From Planctomonas sp. JC2975 (GTDB lineage: Bacteria; Actinomycetota; Actinomycetes; Actinomycetales; Microbacteriaceae), in NCBI RefSeq assembly GCF_012985205.1, contig NZ_JABEKS010000001.1, positions 682,001 through 746,000 of the forward strand: 64,000 bases of DNA, given 5' to 3'. Within the stretch, counting starts at the first letter, position 1, and the number at the start of each line of letters is the position of its first letter. The position numbers and the translations under genes were made by a program. The notes under the pieces are model-generated. The model was not told the origin of the DNA. It did no database searches and saw nothing but the letters and a program-made list of their open reading frames with translations. This document shows, piece by piece, positions 35,736-47,601 of the stretch.

Positions 35736-38294
35736 TCAGTGCGCGGAGGCGACCAACCCGAGCTCGGCCGGGCTCGCCATCGCGGAGTTGCTCGGCACGA
35801 CGCGGACCGTGTAACCGAACGCACCTGATCGATCAAGGGGAACGACCCCCTCGAACGCGGCAGTGCCGCCCGACCCGCAGTCGCGGGGCTCCAGCCCTGC
35901 ACGCTGCGGCGTGACGAGCTCGTCATCCGCCCCCGTATGTCCGTAGACGACCTCGACGGTGACGTCGGACGCGGACAGCCCGCCGAGTGCGACGTGAGCG
36001 CGCAACCGAAGCTGGTCGCCGACCTGCGGTACGGCATCCATGCCGCCGGACTCCACATGCACGACCGCGACGTCCGGCCAAGCCGCCGTCACGCGCGCCT
36101 TCCATGCTGCGAAGTCCTTCGCCCCGGAGAACCGGTTGGCGGTGAGGCTCGCGGATTCGCGGCAGGCCGGAACGTAGAGATCCTCGACGTACTGGCGCAC
36201 CATGCGGTCCGCGCTCAGCTCGGGCGACAGCGTCTTCAGGCTGTGCCTCACCTGCTCGAGCCAGCGTCCCGGAACCCCGTTCTCGTCGCGGTCGTAGAAC
36301 CGTGGAGCGACCTGGTGCTCGATGAGGTCGTAGAGTGCGTTCGCCTCCAGAGCGTCTCGTTCTCCGGCGTCACCGGCGGCGTCCGCGGAGGGGATCGCCC
36401 AGCCGTTGTCACCGTCGAAGTACTCGGCCCACCAGCCGTCGAGGATCGACAGGTTCAGCGATCCGTTCAGGGCAGCCTTCATGCCGCTGGTCCCGCACGC
36501 CTCCAGCGGGCGCAGCGGGTTGTTCAGCCAGATGTCGCACCCGGGATACAGGGTCTGCGCCATAGTGATGTCGTAGTCCGGCAGGAACACCAGCCGGGCG
36601 CGCACGTCGGGCTGGGCCGCGAACTCGACGAGCTCCTGGATGAGCCGCTTGCCTCCGTCGTCTGCGGGATGCGCCTTGCCTGCGATGACCAACTGCACCG
36701 GCCGCTCGGGATCGTTCAGGATCCGCTTCAGTCGTTCCTTGTCGTGCAGCATGAGCGTGAGCCGCTTGTACGTCGCCACGCGCCGCGCGAAGCCGATGGT
36801 CAGCACATCCGGGTCGAGCACGGATGACAGCCACGACGGCGTGATCGCGGTGGGGCTGCGCCGCCTCCAGGCCGCAGCGATGCGAGCACGGGCATCCTCG
36901 ACCAGGTTCTCCCGCAGGCGATGGCGGACCTGCCAGAGGTCCCCGTCGGAGAGCGATGGCGACAGCCAGTCGGCATGAGTCGTGTCCGAGGTGCCGAGCG
37001 TGTTGCGCGCGAGCTCGAGCAGCAGCGGATCCGTCCAGGTCGGTGCGTGCACGCCGTTCGTGACCGAGCCGATCGGCACGTCGTCGAAGTCGAATCCAGG
37101 CCACAGCCCGGCGAAGATGTGCCTGGAAACGTTGCCGTGCAGCTTGGAGACGCCGTTCGCCCTCTGCGCCAGGCGCAGCCCCATCACGGCCATGTTGAAC
37201 ACGCCGGGCGTTCCGCCCTCGTAGTCCTCCGCACCGAGCTGCATCACGTCTTCGACGCTGACGCCCGGCACGAGTTCGCGCTGTTCGAAGTAGCGGTCGA
37301 CGAGGGATTCCTCGAACCGGTCGATCCCGGCCGCCACCGGTGTGTGCGTGGTGAACACCGTGCCGGCGCGAACAGCCTCCATCGCCTGCGGGTACGTCAG
37401 CCCGTCGCTGATGAGCTCCGCTATGCGCTCCAGCCCCTGGAACCCGGCGTGGCCTTCGTTCGTGTGGAACACGGTCGGGGCCGGACCGCCCAGAAGCGCT
37501 CCGACCAGTCGCAACGCTCGAACGCCGCCGATGCCCAGCAGCAGCTCCTGCAGCAGGCGGTGCTCTCCCCCGCCGCCGTAGAGGCGGTCGGTGACACCGC
37601 GAAGGTCCTCGTCGTTGTCCGGGATGTTCGTGTCCAGAAGGAGCAGTCGCACACGTCCCACCATCGTGGTCCAGACACGTGCGCTCAGCGTGCGTCCGTC
37701 CGGCATCGCGAGGGCGACGAGGGCTGCTGTCCCATCCGGATGCCTGAGGACCGAGAGCGGCATCCCGTCCGGATCGAAGACGGGATAGCTCTCCTGCTGC
37801 CAGCCGTCTGACGTGAGCGACTGGGCGAAGTATCCGGAGCGGTAGAACAGCCCGACGCCGGTCAGCGGCAGGCCGAGATCCGACGCGCTCTTGAGGTGGT
37901 CGCCCGCGAGGATGCCCAGGCCGCCCGAGTACTGCGGAAGCGCCGCGGCGATCCCGAACTCGGGCGAGAAGTACGCGATCGCCTGCGGAGCCCCCTCGAG
38001 GGTCTGGTACCAGCGCGGCTCCTCGACGTACCTGCGCAGGTCGTCGCGCAGGCTGCCTGCCCAGCCGACGAAGCCCTCGTCATCGGCGAGCTCGGCGAGC
38101 CTCTCGGGGCTGACGGCGCCGAGCAGCGCGATCGGATCGTGGTTCGTGCTGCGCCACAGGCTCTCGGAGATGTGCCGGAACAGCTCCCTGGTCGGTTCGT
38201 GCCACGACCAGCGCAGGTTCGACGAGAGCTCGTCGAGCGCTTGCAGGGATTCCGGGATGACCGCACGGACGGTGAATCGACGGATGGCCTTCAC
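35736..38294 (-). CDS. glgP: Alpha-glucan phosphorylase (GT35)
   Basis: An 852-residue phosphorylase of the short bacterial/archaeal type. It has N-terminal SNLRWSWHEPT, YFSPEFGI, YSGGLGILAGDHLKSASDLG, the FHTNEGHAGF segment, and the PLP site EACGTSGMKAALNGS with Lys near residue 605. It releases glucose-1-phosphate from alpha-1,4-glucan. The GTG at 38294 is chosen because TAGGGT lies 7 bp upstream; the reading frame further upstream is a shadow of glgE. It is divergent from glgE. Confidence 0.94.
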   Translation of the reverse strand: MKAIRRFTVRAVIPESLQALDELSSNLRWSWHEPTRELFRHISESLWRSTNHDPIALLGAVSPERLAELADDEGFVGWAGSLRDDLRRYVEEPRWYQTLEGAPQAIAYFSPEFGIAAALPQYSGGLGILAGDHLKSASDLGLPLTGVGLFYRSGYFAQSLTSDGWQQESYPVFDPDGMPLSVLRHPDGTAALVALAMPDGRTLSARVWTTMVGRVRLLLLDTNIPDNDEDLRGVTDRLYGGGGEHRLLQELLLGIGGVRALRLVGALLGGPAPTVFHTNEGHAGFQGLERIAELISDGLTYPQAMEAVRAGTVFTTHTPVAAGIDRFEESLVDRYFEQRELVPGVSVEDVMQLGAEDYEGGTPGVFNMAVMGLRLAQRANGVSKLHGNVSRHIFAGLWPGFDFDDVPIGSVTNGVHAPTWTDPLLLELARNTLGTSDTTHADWLSPSLSDGDLWQVRHRLRENLVEDARARIAAAWRRRSPTAITPSWLSSVLDPDVLTIGFARRVATYKRLTLMLHDKERLKRILNDPERPVQLVIAGKAHPADDGGKRLIQELVEFAAQPDVRARLVFLPDYDITMAQTLYPGCDIWLNNPLRPLEACGTSGMKAALNGSLNLSILDGWWAEYFDGDNGWAIPSADAAGDAGERDALEANALYDLIEHQVAPRFYDRDENGVPGRWLEQVRHSLKTLSPELSADRMVRQYVEDLYVPACRESASLTANRFSGAKDFAAWKARVTAAWPDVAVVHVESGGMDAVPQVGDQLRLRAHVALGGLSASDVTVEVVYGHTGADDELVTPQRAGLEPRDCGSGGTAAFEGVVPLDRSGAFGYTVRVVPSNSAMASPAELGLVASAH

Positions 38295-38301
38295 CTGCGC
38301 C

Positions 38302-38307
38302 ACCCTA
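38302..38307 (-). promoter_or_regulatory. -10 box of a leaderless promoter for glgP
   Basis: TAGGGT, 7 bp, then GTG 38294 on the minus strand. Confidence 0.5.
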
Positions 38308-38408
38308 CCCGCGGGAGGTTTCGGGCACATGAATGCCCGGACACACCACGTTCGCGTCGCGTTCGCACACGGACGCGCCCGTCGCTGTGCGGGATGGGTT
38401 GCGCGCGC

Positions 38409-38414
38409 TACGGT
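38409..38414 (+). promoter_or_regulatory. -10 box of a leaderless promoter for glgE
   Basis: TACGGT, then CGGAGG, then GTG 38421. The CGGAGG touches the start codon, too close to act as an SD, which supports a leaderless mRNA. Confidence 0.5.
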
Positions 38415-38420
38415 CGGAGG

Positions 38421-40492
38421 GTGCCGACCTCGACGTCTCCATCCCCGCGCCGCCGCGGCAACCACGCCGCCGCAGCGGTCGATTCCGGATCCCTCACCGA
38501 GTCGTACCGAACGGTGCTCGGCCGCATCCCCATCCTCGAGGTGACCCCCGTCGTCGACGGCGGCGCATGGCCGGCCAAGGCGTTCGACGGGGAGGTCGTG
38601 CCCTTTTCCGCCGTGGCGTTCCGCGAGGGACACGGACTCATCGGCGTCGATTTGGAGCTGAAAGCGCCGTCCGGTGCGGCGCACATCCGCCGGATGAAGC
38701 CCGGCACGCCCGGCTTCGACCGCTGGCACGCGCTCGCACGACTCGACGAGCCGGGAATGTGGACCTTCCGCATCGCGGCGTGGGCCAACGACTGGGCGAC
38801 GTGGCTGCACGCGGCCCGGGTCAAGGTGCCCATCGGGCAGGACGTCGAGCTCGTCTTCGCCGAGGGGGCCGAACTGCTGGAGCGGGCTCAGCGATCCCGT
38901 CGGTCGCCATCCGACCGGCAGGTGCTGCGCGACCTGCTGAAGACCATCACCGACACGGATGCCGAGCTGGCCGTCCGTCTCGCCGCGACGGGCACCGACC
39001 GGGTGACCGGCATCCTCACGGCGCGTCCCATCGTCTCGCTCGTCACCCGCAGCGCCGATCACCGGCTGGAGGTCGAACGGACGCGGGCGGGCGTGGCGTC
39101 GTGGTACGAGTTCTTCCCGCGTTCGGAAGGCGCCAAGCGGCTCGCGGACGGCACCTGGAAGTCGGGCACGTTCCGGTCGGCCGCGAAGCGGCTCCCCGCC
39201 GTCGCACAGATGGGATTCGATGTCGTCTACCTGCCGCCGGTGCATCCGATCGGTGAGGCGTACCGCAAGGGGCGCAACAACACGCTCGCGCCCGAGCCTG
39301 GCGATCCGGGATCCCCGTGGGCGATCGGCGGCGCGGCGGGCGGACACGACGCGCTGCATCCCGAGCTCGGCGATCGCGGCGAGTTCACCCGCTTCGTCCG
39401 CAAGGCGAACCAGCTGGGGCTCGAGGTCGCGATGGACTTCGCTCTGCAGGCCTCCCCCGACCATCCATGGGTTCAGGAGCATCCTGAATGGTTCACGACG
39501 CTGCCGGACGGCTCGATCGCGTATGCGGAGAATCCGCCGAAGAAGTACCAGGACATCTACCCGATCAACTTCGACAACGATCCCGAAGGGATCCGCACCG
39601 AGGCGTTGCGCCTCATCGAGCTCTGGATCGCAGCAGGCATCACGACGTTCAGGGTCGACAACCCGCACACGAAGCCGCTCGACTTCTGGGAGTGGCTCAT
39701 CCACACGGTGCGGCAACAGCATCCCGAGGTCGTGTTCCTCGCTGAGGCGTTCACCAGACCGGCCGTGATGCAGACGCTCGCCAAGGCCGGATTCCAGCAG
39801 TCCTACTCCTACTTCACCTGGCGCAACACGAAAGAGGAGCTCGAGGAGTTCCTCGACTCCGTCGCACACGAGACGGACGCGTTCCTGCGCCCCAACCTGT
39901 TCGTCAACACTCCGGACATCCTCACCGAGTACCTGCAGTTCGGCGGGCATCCGGCGTTCAAGATCCGTGCTGCGATCGCGGCGACCGGCGCTCCGCTGTG
40001 GGGCGTGTACTCCGGGTTCGAACTGTTCGAGTCAGTGGCCAGGAGTGGCGCCGAGGAGTACATCGACAACGAGAAGTACGAGTACCGGCCACGCGACTAC
40101 GCGGGCGCCGAAGCCCGGAACGAGTCGCTGGCTCCGTACCTGACGATGCTGAACGAGGTGAGGCGCCAGCATCCGGCGCTACGGCAGCTGCGCAATCTGC
40201 ACGTGCACTCCAGCGAGGACGACTCCGTGCTCGTCTTCTCCAAGCACCTGGCCGCCGAGTTCACCGGCACCCGTCGTGCCGACACCGTCATCGTGGTCGC
40301 GAATGTCGATCCGCACTCTGTGCGCGAGACTCTCGTGCACCTCGACCTCGCGGCCATCGGCGTACCGATCGGCGCCACGTTCGACGTGTCCGATGCCATC
40401 ACCGGCCAGACGTGGACGTGGGGCGCCGTGAACTATGTGCGCCTGGATGCCTTCCACGAGCCGGTCCACATCCTCAGCGTGAAGGCGGTCTG

Positions 40493-40493
<1 letters not shown>
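38421..40493 (+). CDS. glgE: Alpha-1,4-glucan:maltose-1-phosphate maltosyltransferase
   Basis: A 690-residue GH13_3 enzyme. A beta-sandwich N-terminal domain ([14 protein letters not shown]) and an inserted helical region ([17 protein letters not shown]) are followed by the barrel: [30 protein letters not shown] (nucleophile Asp near residue 412) and [10 protein letters not shown] (acid Glu). It adds maltose from maltose-1-phosphate to alpha-glucan, a pathway characteristic of actinobacteria. Its TGA overlaps the glgB ATG (TGATG). Confidence 0.95.
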
Positions 40494-42778
<2,285 letters not shown>

Positions 42779-42794
42779 CCGGCACCGCTACCGG

Positions 42795-42879
42795 CGGTTG
42801 AGCCTGTCGAAGCCGAGCCTCCGCTCTGGCTTCTTTCGACAAGCTCGACCGACGGTGTCGAGTGCACCGGCTCAACCAG
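42795..42879. repeat. Palindromic intergenic repeat after glgB
   Basis: CGGTTGAGCCTGTCGAAGCC at 42795-42814 and its inverted relatives CTTTCGACAAGCTCGACCG (42833-42851) and CCGGCTCAACCAG (42867-42879) fill the gap between the convergent glgB and thioredoxin genes. Same family as at 9.58 and 31.77 kb. Confidence 0.65.
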
Positions 42880-42884
42880 TGGAA

Positions 42885-43838
42885 TCAGTACAAGAGGCTC
42901 GCCAGCCGGCCGCGGGCCTTGATCACCAGCGGATCCGTCACGCCGACGATCTCGAAGTAATCCAGCAGTCGCGTGCGGATCACGTTGCGCCCGTCGGCGT
43001 CGGCCGAAGCGAAGACGTCGAGAAGGCGTGCGAAGGCGTCCTCGACGTGTCCGCCCGAGAGGTCCAGGTCGGCGACGCCGAGTGCGGCGTCCACGTCGGA
43101 GGGAGCGGATGCCGCAGCCTCGCGTACCTGCGCGGCATCCGCGGTCGACAGCCTCTGCAGCAGACCCACCTGGGCGAGTCCGGCGACGGCGAGGTCGTCG
43201 TTCGGGTTCTGCGCGATCGCGAGGCGGTACTCGGCGATCGCCGTGTCGTAGTCGCCTTGCTCGATGGCGTCGTACGCCTCCTGGTGGTGCGGAGGCAGCG
43301 GCTCCGGATCCGGCTCTGCCTCGGGCGTCTCGTCGTCGGCACCCGCTGACGGGTCCACCGCGACGCTGCCCGTCACGCCGTTCTGCTCCGCGATCTGCAG
43401 CACTTGCTCGAACACCTCGCGCACCTGCGCCTCGGGTATCGCGCCCACGAAGAGCGGTGCCGGACGTCCTCCGATCAGGGCGACGACGGTCGGAATGGAC
43501 TGCGCCTGGAACGCCTGGCTGAGCTGCGGATTGGCGTCGACGTCGACCTTGACCAGCACGAACCGGCCCGCGTAGTCGGTGACCACGCGTTCCAGCGCCG
43601 GCGAGAGCTGCTTGCACGGACCGCACCACTCTGCCCAGAGGTCAACGATCACAGGGACCGTGTTGGACAACTCGAGGAATTGGCTGAAATTCTCGTCCGT
43701 GCCGTCGTAGATCAGGCCGGGCAGCGCCTGCGGCGGCGCTTCGGCATCGCCACCGGGCTGCTGCGCGGCCTGGCGGTTGGCGAGAGCTGAGAGGTCGACG
43801 GCACCGCGAAGCGACGCGGCGTCAGGAGTGTTGGTCAT
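42885..43838 (-). CDS. Thioredoxin-TPR protein (YbbN/CnoX-like)
   Basis: A 317-residue protein. After a Gln/Ala/Pro-rich leader, a thioredoxin domain carries DLWAEWCGPCKQL near residue 70 and a cis-Pro (QSIPTVVAL), then TPR-like helices (YDAIEQGDYDTAIAEYRLAI) to the C-terminus. Relatives are redox co-chaperones that hold and pass on oxidised clients; the CGPC pair could also make it an active reductase. It overlaps the upstream membrane-protein gene by 4 bp. Confidence 0.87.
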   Translation of the reverse strand: MTNTPDAASLRGAVDLSALANRQAAQQPGGDAEAPPQALPGLIYDGTDENFSQFLELSNTVPVIVDLWAEWCGPCKQLSPALERVVTDYAGRFVLVKVDVDANPQLSQAFQAQSIPTVVALIGGRPAPLFVGAIPEAQVREVFEQVLQIAEQNGVTGSVAVDPSAGADDETPEAEPDPEPLPPHHQEAYDAIEQGDYDTAIAEYRLAIAQNPNDDLAVAGLAQVGLLQRLSTADAAQVREAAASAPSDVDAALGVADLDLSGGHVEDAFARLLDVFASADADGRNVIRTRLLDYFEIVGVTDPLVIKARGRLASLLY

Positions 43839-45727
43839 CCGAGTTCCTTCGCACCGAGAAGTGCCTGCGTGAAGCCGAGCATCACGATCTTGTCCTTCGA
43901 CCCGGCTGGTGGCACGTAAAACAGTAGCTGGTAGCCGTACGTGGTCTCGAGACCCTTCGTGCTGTCCGTCACACCCGTGAGCGCCTGCACGTTGGGGTTC
44001 CCCGAGGACACAGTCGCGCCTGCCTCGACGGGCTGCAGCGTCGACACTTCGTTGAGGCTGGTGGCCACGATGGCGCCCGAGTTGTTGGTCGCCATGGCGA
44101 TGGGACCGTCCGCGCCGGCGGAGTCGGTGAAGGCGAGCGAGGCTGTCTTCGGCAGCTGCGCTTGCTGCGCGGCCTTGTAGGCGGCGCCGACCTGCGGTGC
44201 GAGCTTGTCCGACTTCGAGTCGAAGAGGTCGTAGTACTTGCTCTTCTCTCCGTTCTTGAGCACATCGCCGTACTCCACCGCAAGCTGGTTCGGCGAGACG
44301 AGGAGAAGCTTCGAGTCCGGCGGCACGATGGACGTTCCGATGTTCGCCGGCGGCAGGTCGGGCACATTGGCGTCGGCCTCGAGGGCGATCGAGTACTCGA
44401 CCGTGTAGTTGTCGCGCGGCGACTTCTGCACGAGCAGCAGATCCAACGGCGCGGCCTTGGAATTCTTCGGGTCGTGCACCACCGCGCTCACGACGCGCGG
44501 CCAGCTGTCGGTCGCCTGCGGAAGCGCGAGCGAGACGGAGTCGCTGGGGATGGCCTGCTGTGCCGCGGCGTCCGCCTTCTTCGAGCGAAGGGCGTAGTCA
44601 CCGGTGCGCGCGTCGAGGGCCGGACCGCTGAAGCGCGTGGCGGCGAGCGTGGCATCCAGAGAGCCGTCCGCCTTGTTCGCGGTCTTCGCGATCGCGTTCA
44701 CGATGTTGTCGAGCTGCGGCGCGGTGACGGCCGGCGGGGGCGTGTCCTTGCCCTGGCCCGGCAGGTCGGTGGCGATCGGCGTCGACGTCGAAGAGGCCGT
44801 CGCGTCGCCGCCGAACTGAGGCCAGTAGTCGGACGAGCAACCGGCGAGCACGAGCGCGCCGACCAGCACCACGGGAACGGCGACGGATGCCCGTCCGATC
44901 GAACGCCTGCCGCGCACGGGCGTCTCCACTTCCTGGGTCGGCTTGTAGTTGCCGGGCTTCGGCGGCTTGGAGCCCCGCGGCAGCTTCGGCGGCTTGCCCC
45001 CGCCGCGACGAGGTCCGCGGGATCGGCGCAGGTGCCGGATCGCCAAGATGTACATCAGGATGCCGAACGCGGCCACCACGATCCCACCGACGATCAGCGG
45101 GCCCGCCCACGGCGTCCGGCTGTCCAGCGGCCAGTTCAGGCTGATGCGGTCCGGGGCCGCCTTGGTGCCGTCGCTGGCGATGATCACGCTCACCGTGCTC
45201 GGAACGTTCATCTTCGTGATGGCGGCGGAGTCGCCGGAGAACTCTTCCAGCCACAGGTCGGATCCCGCAGGATTCGGGCCCTTGTGCGCCGAGCTGGAGT
45301 CGGACGTGCTGCCGTCGGTCGCTGCGCTGTCGGTAGCCGTCGGAGTCGGCGTCGCGGTGGCCGTCGACGTCGACGAGCCATCGCCAGCGCCCTTGTCGGA
45401 CTTGGGCGTGATCACCTTGGACGACAACTCGTTCGTCGCGGCGTTGTACGAGACCTTGGCGTACTTCTCGTCACCTATCCAGGCCAGCACGTCGGCCGTG
45501 CGGCCGTAGGCGACGAACGGCTTCGCGCTTCCCGACACGGTGAGCGTCTGCTGGCCGGTTCTGGCGCGCAGCACGGATCCGTCGATCACGGTGAACGGCG
45601 CACCGCCCTTGACGACCGTGGCGGTCACGATGTTGGCAGGCGGGATCCAGACGGTCCGCTGGGCGATACCCAGGCCGATCAAGACGGCCGCGGCGACGAA
45701 CGCCAGGATGGCGATCAGAAATCGCAC
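43835..45727 (-). CDS. Large membrane protein with internal lipobox
   Basis: A 630-residue protein that I do not recognise. Order: membrane helix (about 3-22), extracytoplasmic domain to 205 with a Ser/Thr/Ala linker at 115-150, helix at 209-230, a very basic cytoplasmic stretch 231-280 (RHLRRSRGPRRGGG), then a hydrophobic run ending VLAGCSS with Cys at 297, a textbook lipobox, and about 330 extracytoplasmic residues. AAGGAG before GTG 45727 sets the start. An internal GTG at 44917 with GGAG 6 bp upstream could separately start a lipoprotein. The C-terminal overlap couples it to the thioredoxin-TPR gene. Confidence 0.75.
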   Translation of the reverse strand: MRFLIAILAFVAAAVLIGLGIAQRTVWIPPANIVTATVVKGGAPFTVIDGSVLRARTGQQTLTVSGSAKPFVAYGRTADVLAWIGDEKYAKVSYNAATNELSSKVITPKSDKGAGDGSSTSTATATPTPTATDSAATDGSTSDSSSAHKGPNPAGSDLWLEEFSGDSAAITKMNVPSTVSVIIASDGTKAAPDRISLNWPLDSRTPWAGPLIVGGIVVAAFGILMYILAIRHLRRSRGPRRGGGKPPKLPRGSKPPKPGNYKPTQEVETPVRGRRSIGRASVAVPVVLVGALVLAGCSSDYWPQFGGDATASSTSTPIATDLPGQGKDTPPPAVTAPQLDNIVNAIAKTANKADGSLDATLAATRFSGPALDARTGDYALRSKKADAAAQQAIPSDSVSLALPQATDSWPRVVSAVVHDPKNSKAAPLDLLLVQKSPRDNYTVEYSIALEADANVPDLPPANIGTSIVPPDSKLLLVSPNQLAVEYGDVLKNGEKSKYYDLFDSKSDKLAPQVGAAYKAAQQAQLPKTASLAFTDSAGADGPIAMATNNSGAIVATSLNEVSTLQPVEAGATVSSGNPNVQALTGVTDSTKGLETTYGYQLLFYVPPAGSKDKIVMLGFTQALLGAKELG

Positions 45728-46126
45728 GAACTCTCCTTCGCTGTCACGTCCCACGGGTCTCGTGCGGTCGCGCACGACGTGACGGGCGTCTTCGCGCCCG
45801 AGAAATCAGGTGATCGGGTGGCGACCGCCGCGCACGGCGACGATCGGCTGGCAACCAACGATACCGAAACAGCCCTGTGAGGCGCCTCCCAGGGACCTGG
45901 ACGGCCGGTCGGTGTCGACGGAGCACGGATGCCGCACCCTCATTCCCTCGATCACCGGGTCGCATCCGCGGCGAGATGCCCACCAACGAGGCCCCGCGCC
46001 CGACTACACTCGAATGGATCCGACGCGCTGACGCGTCGCTTCTGCGCTGCCTGCCCAGCCCCCGCTCCGGTGCAGTTCCGCGCGCTTATCAGCCAACCCC
46101 AGTTACCACCCGGAGAGAAGAAGCCC
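45728..46126. other. Divergent intergenic region with candidate promoters
   Basis: No gene is seen in these 399 bp. TATCGT on the minus strand at 45863-45858 may serve the membrane-protein gene and TACACT at 46005-46010 the DivIVA-like gene, leaving a leader of about 110 nt. A hairpin GGGCG-TCTTCG-CGCCC lies near 45785. Confidence 0.45.
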
Positions 46127-47575
46127 GTGGCCCCCGAAGAGACAGAGTTCACTCAAGTCTTCCGCGGATATGACAAAGACGAGGTCGACAAGGCCCTCCA
46201 GGACCTTCGTCGCGAACTGATCCAGGCGAACGGCCAGAGCGCCGACGCCGGCAAAGAGATCAAGCGTCTGACTGCCCGCATCGAAGAGCTCAACGCCGAG
46301 ATCGAGGAGGTCGGCAGCCCGACGTTCTCCGGCCTCGGAACGAAGCTCGAGAACACGCTGCGCGTGGCAGAAGAGCAGTCAACGCGAATGATCGCCCAGG
46401 CGGACATCGACGCGGAGAAGCTGCGTGCCAGCGTCGCCGCGGAGGTCGAGAAGACCCGCCGCACCGCCGAGGAGCAGGCTCAGCGCATCCTCAACGAGGC
46501 GCACGGCCAGGCGGACACCATGCTGCAGGACGCCACCATCGAAGCGAACGAGCTCGTCAACGAGGCCAAAGCGAAGGCCGACACCTCGAACCAGGAGGCG
46601 GAGCGCATCGCCGCCGCCGTGCGCAGCTCCGTCGCCACCGAGGTCGCCGAGCTGCGTGCCACCGCGAAGCGCGAGGCCGCAGCCGTCCAGGCCCAGGCCG
46701 AGCACGAGGCCGCCGATCTCAAGGCGACAGCAGCCAACGAGGCCTCGCAGGCGCGTGCGGATGCAGAGGGTCTGAACCGTGAGGTCGAGGAGACGCGCGC
46801 AGCTCTCGCCCGTGAACTGGACTCCCGCCGGTCCGACGTCGAGGCTCAGCTCGCGGACCACCGGACGGCCGTCGAGGCCGAGATCGCGCAGACCAAGCGC
46901 GACCTCGCCGCGGACACGCAGCAGGCCCGCGTCGACCTGGCCAACGAGATCGAGCAGGCTCGCACGGCGCTGGCCCGCGACCTCGAGCAGCGCAAGGCCG
47001 ACGCGGAGGCGGAGGCCGAGAAGGAGCGCAAGGCATTCCAGCGCGCCTCGGAGAAGGCTCGCAAGGAACTGGACGACGAGCTGGCCGGCATCCGCTCGCA
47101 GGTGGCAGCGGAGTCTGAGCGCCTCACGCACGAGGCGGAGCGCGCCCGTATGGAGCTCGAGGTCGAGCTCAAGGCGCGTCGCGACGAGTCCGAGAAGGAG
47201 CACCTCGCCCGTCACCAGCAGGCCGTCGCACAGACCCAGAAGTACCTGGACGACGCCAACGCCGAACTCACCGAGGTCACGCGCCGCACGAACGAGGTGC
47301 GTTCGGAGGGCGAGGCTATCGAGAAGGAGATGCGCCAGGAGGTCAAGGCCGCCCGCAAGGAGGCCGAGGTCTCCGCTCGCGACATCGTCCGTGCTGCTGA
47401 GGAGCGCGCCAGCGCGATCATCGACGAGGCCGACGACCGCACGCGCTTGCTCGTGGCGGACGCGGAAGAGCGACTGTCTCAGATTAGGATCGAGCGCGAA
47501 ACCGTCGCGGGCTACTTCGAAAGCCTGCGCGGTGTTCTGAAGCAGGCAGAGCAGGTTTCCGCCGAGACCGCCTGA
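46127..47575 (+). CDS. DivIVA-domain coiled-coil protein (polar scaffold candidate)
   Basis: A 482-residue protein. It begins with a short DivIVA-like N-terminus (TEFTQVFRGYDKDEVDKAL) and continues for over 430 residues as Ala/Glu/Arg-rich heptads, almost certainly one long coiled coil with recurrent EAE-ARA and ELRATAKREA units, similar in style to actinobacterial Wag31, Scy or FilP. It is predicted to assemble at poles or septa and organise wall growth. The GTG at 46127 has GGAGAG 9 bp upstream and coincides with the start of the DivIVA motif; upstream in-frame codons look non-coding. Confidence 0.82.
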   Translation: MAPEETEFTQVFRGYDKDEVDKALQDLRRELIQANGQSADAGKEIKRLTARIEELNAEIEEVGSPTFSGLGTKLENTLRVAEEQSTRMIAQADIDAEKLRASVAAEVEKTRRTAEEQAQRILNEAHGQADTMLQDATIEANELVNEAKAKADTSNQEAERIAAAVRSSVATEVAELRATAKREAAAVQAQAEHEAADLKATAANEASQARADAEGLNREVEETRAALARELDSRRSDVEAQLADHRTAVEAEIAQTKRDLAADTQQARVDLANEIEQARTALARDLEQRKADAEAEAEKERKAFQRASEKARKELDDELAGIRSQVAAESERLTHEAERARMELEVELKARRDESEKEHLARHQQAVAQTQKYLDDANAELTEVTRRTNEVRSEGEAIEKEMRQEVKAARKEAEVSARDIVRAAEERASAIIDEADDRTRLLVADAEERLSQIRIERETVAGYFESLRGVLKQAEQVSAETA

Positions 47576-47601
47576 TCGCCGCGACGCCGAGGGGGCCATA
47601 C

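Noticed and set aside
38295-39950. N-terminal extension of the glgP frame by about 550 codons
   Set aside because: It is antisense to glgE; the conserved phosphorylase sequence begins at GTG 38294, which also has a -10 box 7 bp upstream.
45929-46126. 66-codon N-terminal extension of the DivIVA coiled-coil gene
   Set aside because: The peptide is His/Pro/Arg-rich and unlike the rest; the DivIVA motif and the SD fit GTG 46127.
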